Part shown: positions 1 to 5,550 of the stretch, piece after piece
Layout: the number at the start of each line of letters is the position of its first letter
How positions within the stretch are numbered: position 1 is the first letter of the stretch
Assembly (NCBI GenBank): GCA_023460255.1
Contig: JAEWQZ010000134.1
Coordinates: forward strand, 1-8,882
DNA: 8,882 nucleotides
Source of the DNA: Actinomycetes bacterium
GTDB lineage: Bacteria > Actinomycetota > Actinomycetes > Actinomycetales > Cellulomonadaceae
Direction of reading: 5' to 3'
Position numbers and translations under genes: made by a program
The notes under the pieces: model-generated
Database searches by the model: none
Told to the model about the DNA's origin: nothing
Seen by the model: the letters and a program-made list of their open reading frames with translations, nothing else

Positions 1-296
1 GACCGGGCCGGGCCGGGCGTCGCCCTGCCCTCGAGGTCGGCGCCCGCCCTCCGCGGCGCCGCCGCGGGGGCGCCGTTCACGTGGCCGAGGCTCTCCGACC
101 GCGGCCGGTAGTCGGCGAAGAAGTCCCACCACGCGGGATCGACCGAGTCCTTGTCGGCGAGGTACTGCTCGTACAGCTCGTCGACCAGCCACTGGTTGGC
201 ACCGAACGTCGACCGCACGTCACGGTCAGCCTTCTGGGACACGCGAGGATCGCCCACTTCCGCCAGGAACGAGGCCGCGTCCTCGCGGCCGCTCAC
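1..296 (-). CDS. kgd: Multifunctional 2-oxoglutarate decarboxylase/dehydrogenase (Kgd/OdhA type), N-terminus only, cut by window edge
   Basis: This is the first 98 codons of a minus-strand gene that continues past position 1. Residues 31-48 read FGANQWLVDELYEQYLAD and are followed by SVDPAWWDFFADYRP (51-65). This is the hallmark N-terminal segment of actinobacterial Kgd/OdhA proteins, which fuse an E2-like domain to the thiamine-diphosphate E1 component of the 2-oxoglutarate dehydrogenase complex in the TCA cycle. An Ala/Pro/Gly-rich stretch follows from about residue 74, as expected for the linker after this segment. An in-frame TGA lies two codons upstream of the GTG at 296, so the frame opens there. 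A second in-frame GTG at 242 would leave 12 residues before FGAN, closer to the short leaders of known family members. Neither start has a convincing Shine-Dalgarno sequence. I prefer 296 because a TAGGCT box sits 6 nt upstream. No catalytic part of the enzyme is in the window, so the call rests on the N-terminal signature alone. Confidence 0.85.
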   Translation of the reverse strand, partial: MSGREDAASFLAEVGDPRVSQKADRDVRSTFGANQWLVDELYEQYLADKDSVDPAWWDFFADYRPRSESLGHVNGAPAAAPRRAGADLEGRATPGPAR

Positions 297-302
297 GTGT
301 CA

Positions 303-308
303 AGCCTA
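303..308 (-). promoter_or_regulatory. Putative -10 box for a leaderless kgd transcript
   Basis: TAGGCT, read on the minus strand, fits the actinobacterial TANNNT -10 pattern. It ends 6 nt before the GTG at 296, the spacing expected if transcription begins at the first base of the start codon. No good -35 hexamer lies 17-18 nt upstream; that stretch is G/C-rich and contains two CCCGGG hexamers. Inferred from position and pattern only. Confidence 0.4.
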
Positions 309-354
309 GGCCAACCCGGGCCTTAGGTCCCGGGCGGGAGACTGTGTGGGACGT

Positions 355-377
355 GGTGTCCGCCATCAGCGGACGCC
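355..377. terminator. Hairpin, second of two downstream of the ABC operon
   Basis: GGTGTCCGC (355-363) pairs with GCGGACGCC (369-377) around a 5-nt CATCA loop, giving 9 pairs with one G-U. It lies beyond the larger hairpin in the direction of minus-strand transcription and has no T-run on either side. It is probably a back-up terminator or mRNA 3'-end stabiliser for the exporter operon; it could also affect the kgd promoter downstream. Confidence 0.45.
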
Positions 378-398
378 CTGGTCAGGAGCCCGTCACCC

Positions 399-436
399 CC
401 CGGTCGCGGCCACGCAAAGGCGGGGCCGCGACCGGG
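399..436 (-). terminator. Strong 13-bp hairpin terminator of the ABC exporter operon
   Basis: CCCGGTCGCGGCC (399-411) and GGCCGCGACCGGG (424-436) form a perfect 13-bp stem with a 12-nt loop. On the minus strand the stem starts 9 nt after the permease stop codon (446-448), the usual place for an intrinsic terminator. No U-tract follows, which is common for actinobacterial terminators. Position and stem strength are direct observations; termination is inferred. Confidence 0.65.
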
Positions 437-445
437 TCAAGACGG

Positions 446-1264
446 TCAGGTGATGTCGCGGCGGAAGGTCGTGAACCGGCCGATCGCGGCCAGCACGAGC
501 CCGTACCCGACGAGCACGAGGATGCCCTGCCAGCGGGTGAGCAGGTCGGCGAGCCCCGTGGTGGCGTAGAAGCTCGAGCCGGCGATCGCCTCGCCGGCCG
601 CCCCGGGCAGCCACTTCGCGACGCCCTGGGTCGCCTCGATCATGCCGAGGGCGAACCGCAGGATCGGCTCGACCAGCTGGGTGAAGGCCAGGATCACCAC
701 GATCCCCACCACCTGGTTCTTCAGCGCCGTGCCGAAGCCGACCCCGACGAGCGTCCAGAGGGTCATCGAGACGACGGACCACAGCGCCGCCTGCAGGACG
801 TCCGGGTGCGTCAGGAACGTCTCGGAGCCGGACGCGGCGAGCACGCCCGCCGCGGGCAGGAACGTGGCCAGGACCCCGGCCAGGCCGAAGAGGAACCCGA
901 CCGGCAGGCTCGCCAGGAGCTTGGCGCCGATGACGACGTCCCGGCGGGGCTCGGCGAGCAGCGTGGGCGTGATCGTCATGTGCCGGAACTCGCCGGCGAC
1001 CGAGAGCGCCCCGACGATCACGGGGAACACGTAGCCGAGGGACGGCGCCAGCGTGTAGACGGTCATGGCGAGCTGCAGCGGCTCGATCGGGGGCACCTCG
1101 GTGTCGCCGCCGAGGCCCGCGGACATGCTCCCCGGGTCGGACGACAGCGCGAAGGCCATGATCGTGGCCAGGAACGCCATGTACAGGGCCATCGTGAGCA
1201 GCAGGACCCACCAGAGGCGGGTCGTGACGAGCTTGCGGTACTCGGCGACGAGCGCGGCCCTCAT
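446..1264 (-). CDS. ABC-2 type transporter permease
   Basis: A 272-residue integral membrane protein, probably the membrane half of an ABC-2 exporter whose ATPase is encoded just upstream. About six hydrophobic segments are visible: residues 18-40, 66-88, 113-143, 158-180, 184-205 and 247-264. After the second is GEFRHMTITPTLLAEPRR (91-108), an E-x-R-x-x-T...TLL-x-x-PRR motif characteristic of the cytoplasmic coupling region of this permease type. The N-terminus (MRAALVAEYRKLVTTRLWW) is the usual amphipathic lead-in. The ATG at 1264 overlaps the ATPase TGA in an ATGA junction, so translation is coupled; a GGGGGTGG stretch upstream can act as ribosome binding site. Longer readings of this frame run into the ATPase gene and are not credible. 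The gene ends just before a strong hairpin. The substrate cannot be read from sequence; adjacent two-component genes make a drug, peptide or lipid export role plausible. The pair probably works as two ATPases with two permeases. Confidence 0.88.
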   Translation of the reverse strand: MRAALVAEYRKLVTTRLWWVLLLTMALYMAFLATIMAFALSSDPGSMSAGLGGDTEVPPIEPLQLAMTVYTLAPSLGYVFPVIVGALSVAGEFRHMTITPTLLAEPRRDVVIGAKLLASLPVGFLFGLAGVLATFLPAAGVLAASGSETFLTHPDVLQAALWSVVSMTLWTLVGVGFGTALKNQVVGIVVILAFTQLVEPILRFALGMIEATQGVAKWLPGAAGEAIAGSSFYATTGLADLLTRWQGILVLVGYGLVLAAIGRFTTFRRDIT

Positions 1265-2226
1265 GCCGCCACCCCCGGGGCCGTCGGGGCGGTCGTATCG
1301 GTGCCGGTGAGGCGGAGGAAGACCTCCTCGAGGTTGACCACGCCGGGCACGAGCTCGTGGACCTCCAGGCCCGCGGCGAAGGCCGCCGCGCCCGCCTCCG
1401 GGGCGTCGACGTCCTGGAGCAGGAACGCGCCCGGGCGACCGGCCACGGGCGTCGCGCGGCCGGGCCAGCGCGACTCGGCGAGGCGGGCGGCGCCCTCGGC
1501 GTCGGGGGAGACGAGGACGGTGGTGCGCCGGGCAAGACCCTCGCGCCGCGCGAGCGCCTCCAGCTCCGACAGCGACGAGGCGTGGACCAGCCGTCCGGCG
1601 GCGATGATCACGACGTCGTCGACCGTCTGGGCGACCTCGGAGAGCACGTGGCTGGAGACCAGCACGGTGCGGCCCTCCGCGGCCAGGAAGCGGAGCAGCG
1701 AGCGCAGCCAGGCGATGCCCTGCGGGTCGAGGCCGTTGGCCGGCTCGTCGAGCAGCAGCACCTTGGGGTCCCCGAGCAGCGTCGCGGCCAGGCCGAGACG
1801 CTGCCGCATGCCGAGCGAGAAGCCGCCCGCCCGGCGTCGGGCCGCGTCCTTCAGGCCGACGAGCTCGAGCACCTCGTCGCACCGCTGGGTGGACACGCCG
1901 ACCTGCGGCGCCAGGACGCGCAGGTGGTCCCGCGCGGTCCGGCCGGGGTGGAAGCTCGAGGCCTCCAGCGCCGCACCGACGACGCGTCCGGGCCGGCGCA
2001 GGTCGGTGTACCGGCGCCCGTCGATGGTGGCCGTGCCCGAGGTGGGGGCGACCAGGCCGAGCAGCATGCGGAGCGTGGTGGTCTTCCCGGCGCCGTTCGG
2101 ACCGAGGAATCCGGTCACGCGTCCGGGGCCGATCTCGAACGTGAGGTCGTCCACCGCCCGTACCGTCCCGAAGGACTTCGACAGGTGCTGGACGCTCACG
2201 AGGCCGTGCGTCGTGGCAGTCGTCAT
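1261..2226 (-). CDS. ABC-2 transporter ATP-binding protein
   Basis: A 321-residue cytoplasmic ATPase that powers the adjacent permease. Numbering from the ATG at 2226, Walker A is GPNGAGKT (42-49), the signature FSLGMRQRL (136-144), Walker B VLLLDEP (156-162), the D-loop NGLD follows at about 164-167, and the H-loop His is 193. The Q-loop position is Glu (E88, in GAALEASSFHPGRT) rather than Gln, as in many bacitracin/antibiotic-type ABC-2 ATPases. Residues from about 220 form an extra C-terminal domain typical of this group, ending in an NLEEVFLRLTG motif. An in-frame GTG at 2235 would add three residues. The ATG is preferred because AGGG lies 8 nt before it, and a TAGGGT box 7 nt before it could make the mRNA leaderless. 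It follows the histidine kinase gene by 42 nt and overlaps the permease by 4 nt. Family assignment is certain; substrate is unknown. Confidence 0.93.
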   Translation of the reverse strand: MTTATTHGLVSVQHLSKSFGTVRAVDDLTFEIGPGRVTGFLGPNGAGKTTTLRMLLGLVAPTSGTATIDGRRYTDLRRPGRVVGAALEASSFHPGRTARDHLRVLAPQVGVSTQRCDEVLELVGLKDAARRRAGGFSLGMRQRLGLAATLLGDPKVLLLDEPANGLDPQGIAWLRSLLRFLAAEGRTVLVSSHVLSEVAQTVDDVVIIAAGRLVHASSLSELEALARREGLARRTTVLVSPDAEGAARLAESRWPGRATPVAGRPGAFLLQDVDAPEAGAAAFAAGLEVHELVPGVVNLEEVFLRLTGTDTTAPTAPGVAA

Positions 2227-2233
2227 GCGCGTC

Positions 2234-2263
2234 ACCCTAGTTGTTTGAGTATCTCTAGAACAA
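2234..2263 (-). promoter_or_regulatory. Candidate internal promoter for the ABC exporter genes
   Basis: On the minus strand TTGTTC (2258-2263) and TAGGGT (2234-2239) are separated by 18 nt, a fair match to an actinobacterial housekeeping promoter. The -10 box ends 7 nt before the ATG at 2226. This is also the only AT-rich patch in the surroundings, between the kinase stop (2269) and the ATPase start. It suggests the exporter can be transcribed apart from the regulator and kinase genes. Inference from pattern only. Confidence 0.5.
2241..2263. promoter_or_regulatory. Possible operator: imperfect inverted repeat over the ABC promoter
   Basis: TTGTT (2241-2245) and AACAA (2259-2263) are outer arms of an inverted repeat. 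An inner GAGTATCTC adds partial, off-centre symmetry. The repeat covers the -35 box and the whole spacer of the candidate exporter promoter, where a repressor or response regulator would act. The symmetry is weak in the middle, so it may be chance. Confidence 0.25.
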
Positions 2264-2268
2264 AACCA

Positions 2269-3360
2269 TTACGGTCGTGGTGCCGGCGGTGCCGGCGGTG
2301 CCGCGGGCGGGCCACCGGCCGGCAGCGTCACCCGCATGCGGCAGCCGGTCACGGAGTCCGCGACCGCCACGGACCCGCCGTGCAGCTCGACCGCCCACCG
2401 CACGATCGCGAGGCCCAGCCCGGTGCCCCCGGTGGTCGCCCGTCCGGCCTGGCTGGGCGCGTTGCCCTGCGTGAACCGCCGGAACACGCGCTGGCGGTCG
2501 GCGGGCGCGATGCCCGGGCCCTCGTCGACGACGTCCAGCACCACCGTGCCGCCGGCACGACGGCCCTCCAGCCGCACCGCGGCGCCGGTGGGCGAGTGGC
2601 GGACGGCGTTGTGCAGGAGGTTCGCGACCACCTGGTGCAGCCGCTCGGCGTCGGCGGGCACGACGAGGTCCTCCGGTGCGACGTCGACCTCGATCCGGAG
2701 GTCCTTCTGCGCGGCGAGAGGCGCCGCGGCGGCCGCCGCGTCGCGCAGGAACCCGGCCACCGGGACGTCGGCGATCTCCAGCCCCACCGCCCCTGCCTCG
2801 ACGCGCGAGAGGTCGAGCAGGTAGGCGACCAGGCGGCCGAGCCGCTCGGTCTGGTCGAGCGCGGCCTGGAGCGCCGTCGGGTCCGGTGACACCACGCCGT
2901 CGACCATGTTCTCCAGCTGCGCCTGCAGCGCCGCCACCGGCGTGCGCAGCTCGTGCGACACGTTCGCGACCATCTCCCGGCGCAGGGTGTCGACCTGCTC
3001 GAGGTCGGCGGCCATGGTGTTGAAGGCCTGCGCCAGCTGGCCGACCTCGTCGCGGCTCGTCGCCCGGACCCGTCGCGAGTAGTCGCCCGACGCCATCGCG
3101 CGCGCCGCCGTCCGCATCTCCCGCAGGGGCGCGGTCATCCCGTGCGCGATGACCTGCACGGCCAGCACCGAGACGACGACCGCCAGGGGCAGGGTCCGGC
3201 TCGGCCCGAGCTCGTTGCGCAGGCCGAGCCAGGTGACGAAGGCCGCCAGCGTCACCGTCGCCGTGACGAGGACACCCAGCTTGATCTTGATCGACGAGAA
3301 GCGGTCGAGCGGCCGCACGTCGGGCAGCAGCCGGCGCCCGGCGTGGCGGGGCGGCTCCAC
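2269..3360 (-). CDS. Sensor histidine kinase, HAMP type, minimal extracytoplasmic loop
   Basis: A 363-residue membrane histidine kinase, partner of the response regulator encoded immediately upstream. A basic N-terminus is followed by transmembrane segments at about 28-46 and 57-73, separated by only about ten residues, so there is essentially no extracellular sensor domain. A HAMP linker spans about 74-125. The dimerisation/phosphoacceptor motif SHELRTP is at 135-141 with H136. The ATPase domain has the N-box NLLHNAVRHS (247-256), G1 DEGPGIA (D279) and G2 GTGLGLAIV (312-320). The C-terminus is a Pro/Ala-rich tail (349-363). The GTG start is well placed: GGAGG lies 8 nt before it, inside the end of the regulator gene, and only 3 nt separate the regulator stop from this start. 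The short loop implies that it senses the membrane itself or a partner protein such as the neighbouring transporter. Known intramembrane-sensing kinases of the BceS type lack a HAMP domain, so this is not a typical member. The signal is unknown. Confidence 0.93.
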   Translation of the reverse strand: MEPPRHAGRRLLPDVRPLDRFSSIKIKLGVLVTATVTLAAFVTWLGLRNELGPSRTLPLAVVVSVLAVQVIAHGMTAPLREMRTAARAMASGDYSRRVRATSRDEVGQLAQAFNTMAADLEQVDTLRREMVANVSHELRTPVAALQAQLENMVDGVVSPDPTALQAALDQTERLGRLVAYLLDLSRVEAGAVGLEIADVPVAGFLRDAAAAAAPLAAQKDLRIEVDVAPEDLVVPADAERLHQVVANLLHNAVRHSPTGAAVRLEGRRAGGTVVLDVVDEGPGIAPADRQRVFRRFTQGNAPSQAGRATTGGTGLGLAIVRWAVELHGGSVAVADSVTGCRMRVTLPAGGPPAAPPAPPAPRP

Positions 3361-3363
3361 TGA

Positions 3364-4089
3364 TCAGGCCTCCGTCGGCTCGAACGCGTAACCGACGCCG
3401 TGCACCGTCCGGATGAGGTCCGGCCCGAGCTTTCGCCGCAGCGCCTTCACGTGCGAGTCGACGGTGCGCGTGCCGCTCGCGTCGATCCAGTCCCACACCT
3501 CGGCGAGGAGGCGCTCGCGGGTGAGCACCGTGCGGGGCGACGACGCCAGGGTGACGAGGAGGTCGAACTCCGTGGGCGTCAGGTGCACCGGCTCGCCGGC
3601 ACGGGACACCCGGCGCTGTGCGCGGTCGATGACGACGTCGCCCACCGCGAGCGCGGGCGGCGCCTGGTCCGACAGGCGGGAGGCGCGCTCGACCCGGCGC
3701 AGGAGGGCCTTCGTGCGGGCGACGAGCTCGCGCATCGAGAACGGCTTGGTCATGTAGTCGTCGGCGCCGACGCCGAGCCCGACCAGCATGTCCGTCTCGT
3801 CGTCGCGCGCGGTGAGCATGAGGACCGGCACGGGGCGGTCGGCCTGGATCCGGCGGCAGACCTCGAGCCCGTCCATGCCGGGCAGCATGACGTCGAGGAC
3901 GACGACGTCCGGCGAGAGCTCGGCAGCGGCGCGCACGCCCGCCGGGCCGTCGGCGGCGACCTCGACCCGCCAGCCCTCCGCCGTCAGCCGGTGCGCGATG
4001 GCCGTGGCGATGGCCGGCTCGTCCTCGACGACGAGCACGGTGACGCCGTCGGCGGCGCCACCGGCCGGGTGTGCTGGTCTGCTGGTCAC
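3364..4089 (-). CDS. OmpR/PhoB-family response regulator
   Basis: A 241-residue two-domain DNA-binding regulator. The receiver domain (about 16-128) has the acidic pair E22/D23, the phosphoacceptor D66 in VVLDVMLPG, T93 and K115 in MTKPFS. The C-terminal winged helix (about 145-238) contains LTPTEFDLLVTLASSPRTVLTRERLL and ends with the family's RTVDSHVKALRRKLG and IRTVHGVGYAFEP. It is presumably phosphorylated by the kinase encoded 3 nt downstream, and likely targets are the exporter promoter at 2234-2263 and its own divergent region. The GTG at 4089 is used as start. Its Shine-Dalgarno is poor (only AGG 3 nt upstream), and 15 residues precede the first receiver strand, so a slightly shorter protein is possible. 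Assignment to the family is secure; I cannot name the specific system. Confidence 0.93.
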   Translation of the reverse strand: MTSRPAHPAGGAADGVTVLVVEDEPAIATAIAHRLTAEGWRVEVAADGPAGVRAAAELSPDVVVLDVMLPGMDGLEVCRRIQADRPVPVLMLTARDDETDMLVGLGVGADDYMTKPFSMRELVARTKALLRRVERASRLSDQAPPALAVGDVVIDRAQRRVSRAGEPVHLTPTEFDLLVTLASSPRTVLTRERLLAEVWDWIDASGTRTVDSHVKALRRKLGPDLIRTVHGVGYAFEPTEA

Positions 4090-4254
4090 GCGCCTAGCGT
4101 GGCACAGGGCGCCGGGAGCGCTGGGTTATGCTCGCCGCATCATGGACAGTCCAGGTCCGTGCCTGCGCGGTGGCGCCGGTGCCGGCACGCGCCGCGTCCT
4201 GACCGCCGGGTGGATCGTGCGGCGGCGCCGGCGGGCCCGTGCAGGTGAGCACCC
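4090..4254. promoter_or_regulatory. Divergent regulatory region between the response regulator and CNNM genes
   Basis: This 165-nt gap must hold the promoters of both the minus-strand two-component operon and the plus-strand CNNM pair. On the plus strand TATGCT (4127-4132) fits the TANNNT -10 pattern, with no good -35. On the minus strand the overlapping CATAAC (4124-4129) is a weaker -10 candidate for the regulator. An 11-bp palindrome TGGACAGTCCA (4143-4153) followed by GGTCC lies just downstream of the plus -10, where a regulator could block or direct transcription. No known riboswitch fold is apparent, although CNNM genes in other bacteria can be under cation-sensing leaders. Confidence 0.4.
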
Positions 4255-4261
4255 GTGCTGA
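4142..4261 (+). CDS. Possible 39-codon leader ORF ahead of the CNNM pair
   Basis: An ATG at 4142 opens 39 codons whose TGA (4259-4261) falls just after the GTG start of the first CNNM gene at 4255, a geometry that would allow translational coupling or attenuation. The start is 9 nt after the TATGCT -10 candidate, so the message would be almost leaderless. The peptide starts MDSPGPC and carries an Arg-rich stretch (VRRRRRARAG) near its end. It resembles nothing I know and has no membrane segment. In DNA this GC-rich, open frames of this length arise readily by chance, so the evidence is position only. Confidence 0.2.
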   Translation: MDSPGPCLRGGAGAGTRRVLTAGWIVRRRRRARAGEHPC

Positions 4262-5550
4262 CCGAGTGGCTCCTCGTCGGCCTCGGTGTGCTGCTGACCG
4301 CCGGCACGGCGGTCTTCGTCGCCGCGGAGTTCGCCCTCGTCACCCTCGACCCCGGCCTCGTCGAGCGCGACCTCGCCGAGCGGCGGGACCGGCGGGGAGC
4401 GTCGGTGCGCGCGGCCCTGCGCGAGCTGTCCACGCAGCTGTCCGGCGCGCAGGTGGGCATCACCGTCACGACGATCCTGCTCGGCTACACGGCCCAGGAG
4501 GCGCTGACCACCATCCTCCGGGAGCCCCTCGCCGGTGCGGTCGGCGCGGCCGCCGCCGGGGTCGCCGCCGGCCTGGCGCTCCTCGCCGTCAACGGGTTCT
4601 CGATGCTGTTCGGCGAGCTCGTGCCGAAGAACTTCGCGCTCTCGGCGCCGCTGGCCACCGCCCGGGCGGTCACCCCGCTCCAGCGGGGGTTCACCGCGGC
4701 CCTTCGGCCGATGATCGCCGTGCTCAACGCGACGGCGAACGCGATCCTGCGCCGGCTCGGGGTCGAGCCGCGCGAGGAGCTCTCCGGGGGTCGCTCACCG
4801 CAGGAGCTCGTCGCTCTCGTGCGGCGCTCGGCGGCGGCCGGCACGCTCGACGAGGGCACGGCGACCCTGCTGACCAACTCCATCGAGCTGCACGCGCTGA
4901 CCGCCGTGGACGTGATGACGGACCGCACGCGCATGGAGGTCGTGCGGCGGGAGGACTCCGCGGCGGACGTCATCGCCCGGGCCCATGCCACCGGTCACTC
5001 GCGCTTCCCGGTGATCGGCGAGAGCCACGACGACGTCGTGGGCCTCGTGCACCTGCGCCGCGCGGTCTCCGTGCCGTACGACCGGCGCGGTGACGTGCCG
5101 GCGGCGGCGCTCATGGACCCCGTGCCGCGCGTGCCCGAGACGGTGGCGCTCGGCCCGTTGCTCGTGGAACTGCGCGAGCACCTGCAGATGGCCGTCGTCG
5201 TCGACGAGTACGGCGGGACCTCCGGCGTGGTGACCCTCGAGGACGTCGTCGAGGAGCTGGTCGGGGAGGTGGCCGACGAGCACGACCCCCGCGAGCTCGG
5301 CGCGCGCCGGGTCGGGGCCGGGACCTGGGCCGTGCCGGGCCTGCTCAGGCCCGACGAGCTCACCGAGCAGACCGGCCTGGTGGTGCCCGAGGACCCCGCC
5401 TACGAGACCCTCGGGGGCCTCGTGATGGCCCGGCTCGGCCGGATCCCCGTGATCGGGGACGTCGTGGACGTCGAGGGCGTGCGCCTGGTGGTGGACGCGA
5501 TGGACGCGCGCCGCGTCGATCGCCTGCGGGCGAGCAGGGTGGCGACGTGA
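4255..5550 (+). CDS. CNNM (DUF21)/CBS/CorC-domain membrane protein, probable Mg2+ transporter (hemolysin C/TlyC-like)
   Basis: A 431-residue protein with the complete CNNM/CorB architecture, a family that includes bacterial Mg2+ exporters such as MpfA. The DUF21 membrane domain (about 1-170) has hydrophobic segments near 5-29, 66-80, 93-115 and 135-160, plus family motifs AAEFALV (23-29), SGAQVGITVTTILLG (63-77) and GELVPKN (120-126). A CBS pair follows (about 205-340), ending in DEYGGTSGVVTLEDVVEELVG; T327 and D330 of TLED match the residues that contact ATP in human CNNM2. A CorC/HlyC-type C-terminal domain occupies about 345-425. Start choice: AGGTGAG (4243-4249) lies 5 nt before the GTG. 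It overlaps the second CNNM gene by 4 nt, so the two are one operon. The 'hemolysin' label is historical and should not be taken as function. Ion and direction of transport are inferred from the family. Confidence 0.92.
   Translation: MLTEWLLVGLGVLLTAGTAVFVAAEFALVTLDPGLVERDLAERRDRRGASVRAALRELSTQLSGAQVGITVTTILLGYTAQEALTTILREPLAGAVGAAAAGVAAGLALLAVNGFSMLFGELVPKNFALSAPLATARAVTPLQRGFTAALRPMIAVLNATANAILRRLGVEPREELSGGRSPQELVALVRRSAAAGTLDEGTATLLTNSIELHALTAVDVMTDRTRMEVVRREDSAADVIARAHATGHSRFPVIGESHDDVVGLVHLRRAVSVPYDRRGDVPAAALMDPVPRVPETVALGPLLVELREHLQMAVVVDEYGGTSGVVTLEDVVEELVGEVADEHDPRELGARRVGAGTWAVPGLLRPDELTEQTGLVVPEDPAYETLGGLVMARLGRIPVIGDVVDVEGVRLVVDAMDARRVDRLRASRVAT

Noticed and set aside
393..1882. 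Longer permease readings on the minus strand (upstream extension to 1882 and the overlapping frame 393-1535)
   Set aside because: The upstream extension overlaps the ATPase in another frame and is compositionally a shadow. The ATGA junction at 1261-1264 gives a normal permease start.
344..2248. 634-codon open frame on the plus strand, antisense to the ABC genes
   Set aside because: It is low-complexity, rich in Arg, Gly, Pro and Asp/His, and has no recognisable domain. It lies fully opposite two secure ABC genes and is a typical shadow in GC-rich DNA.
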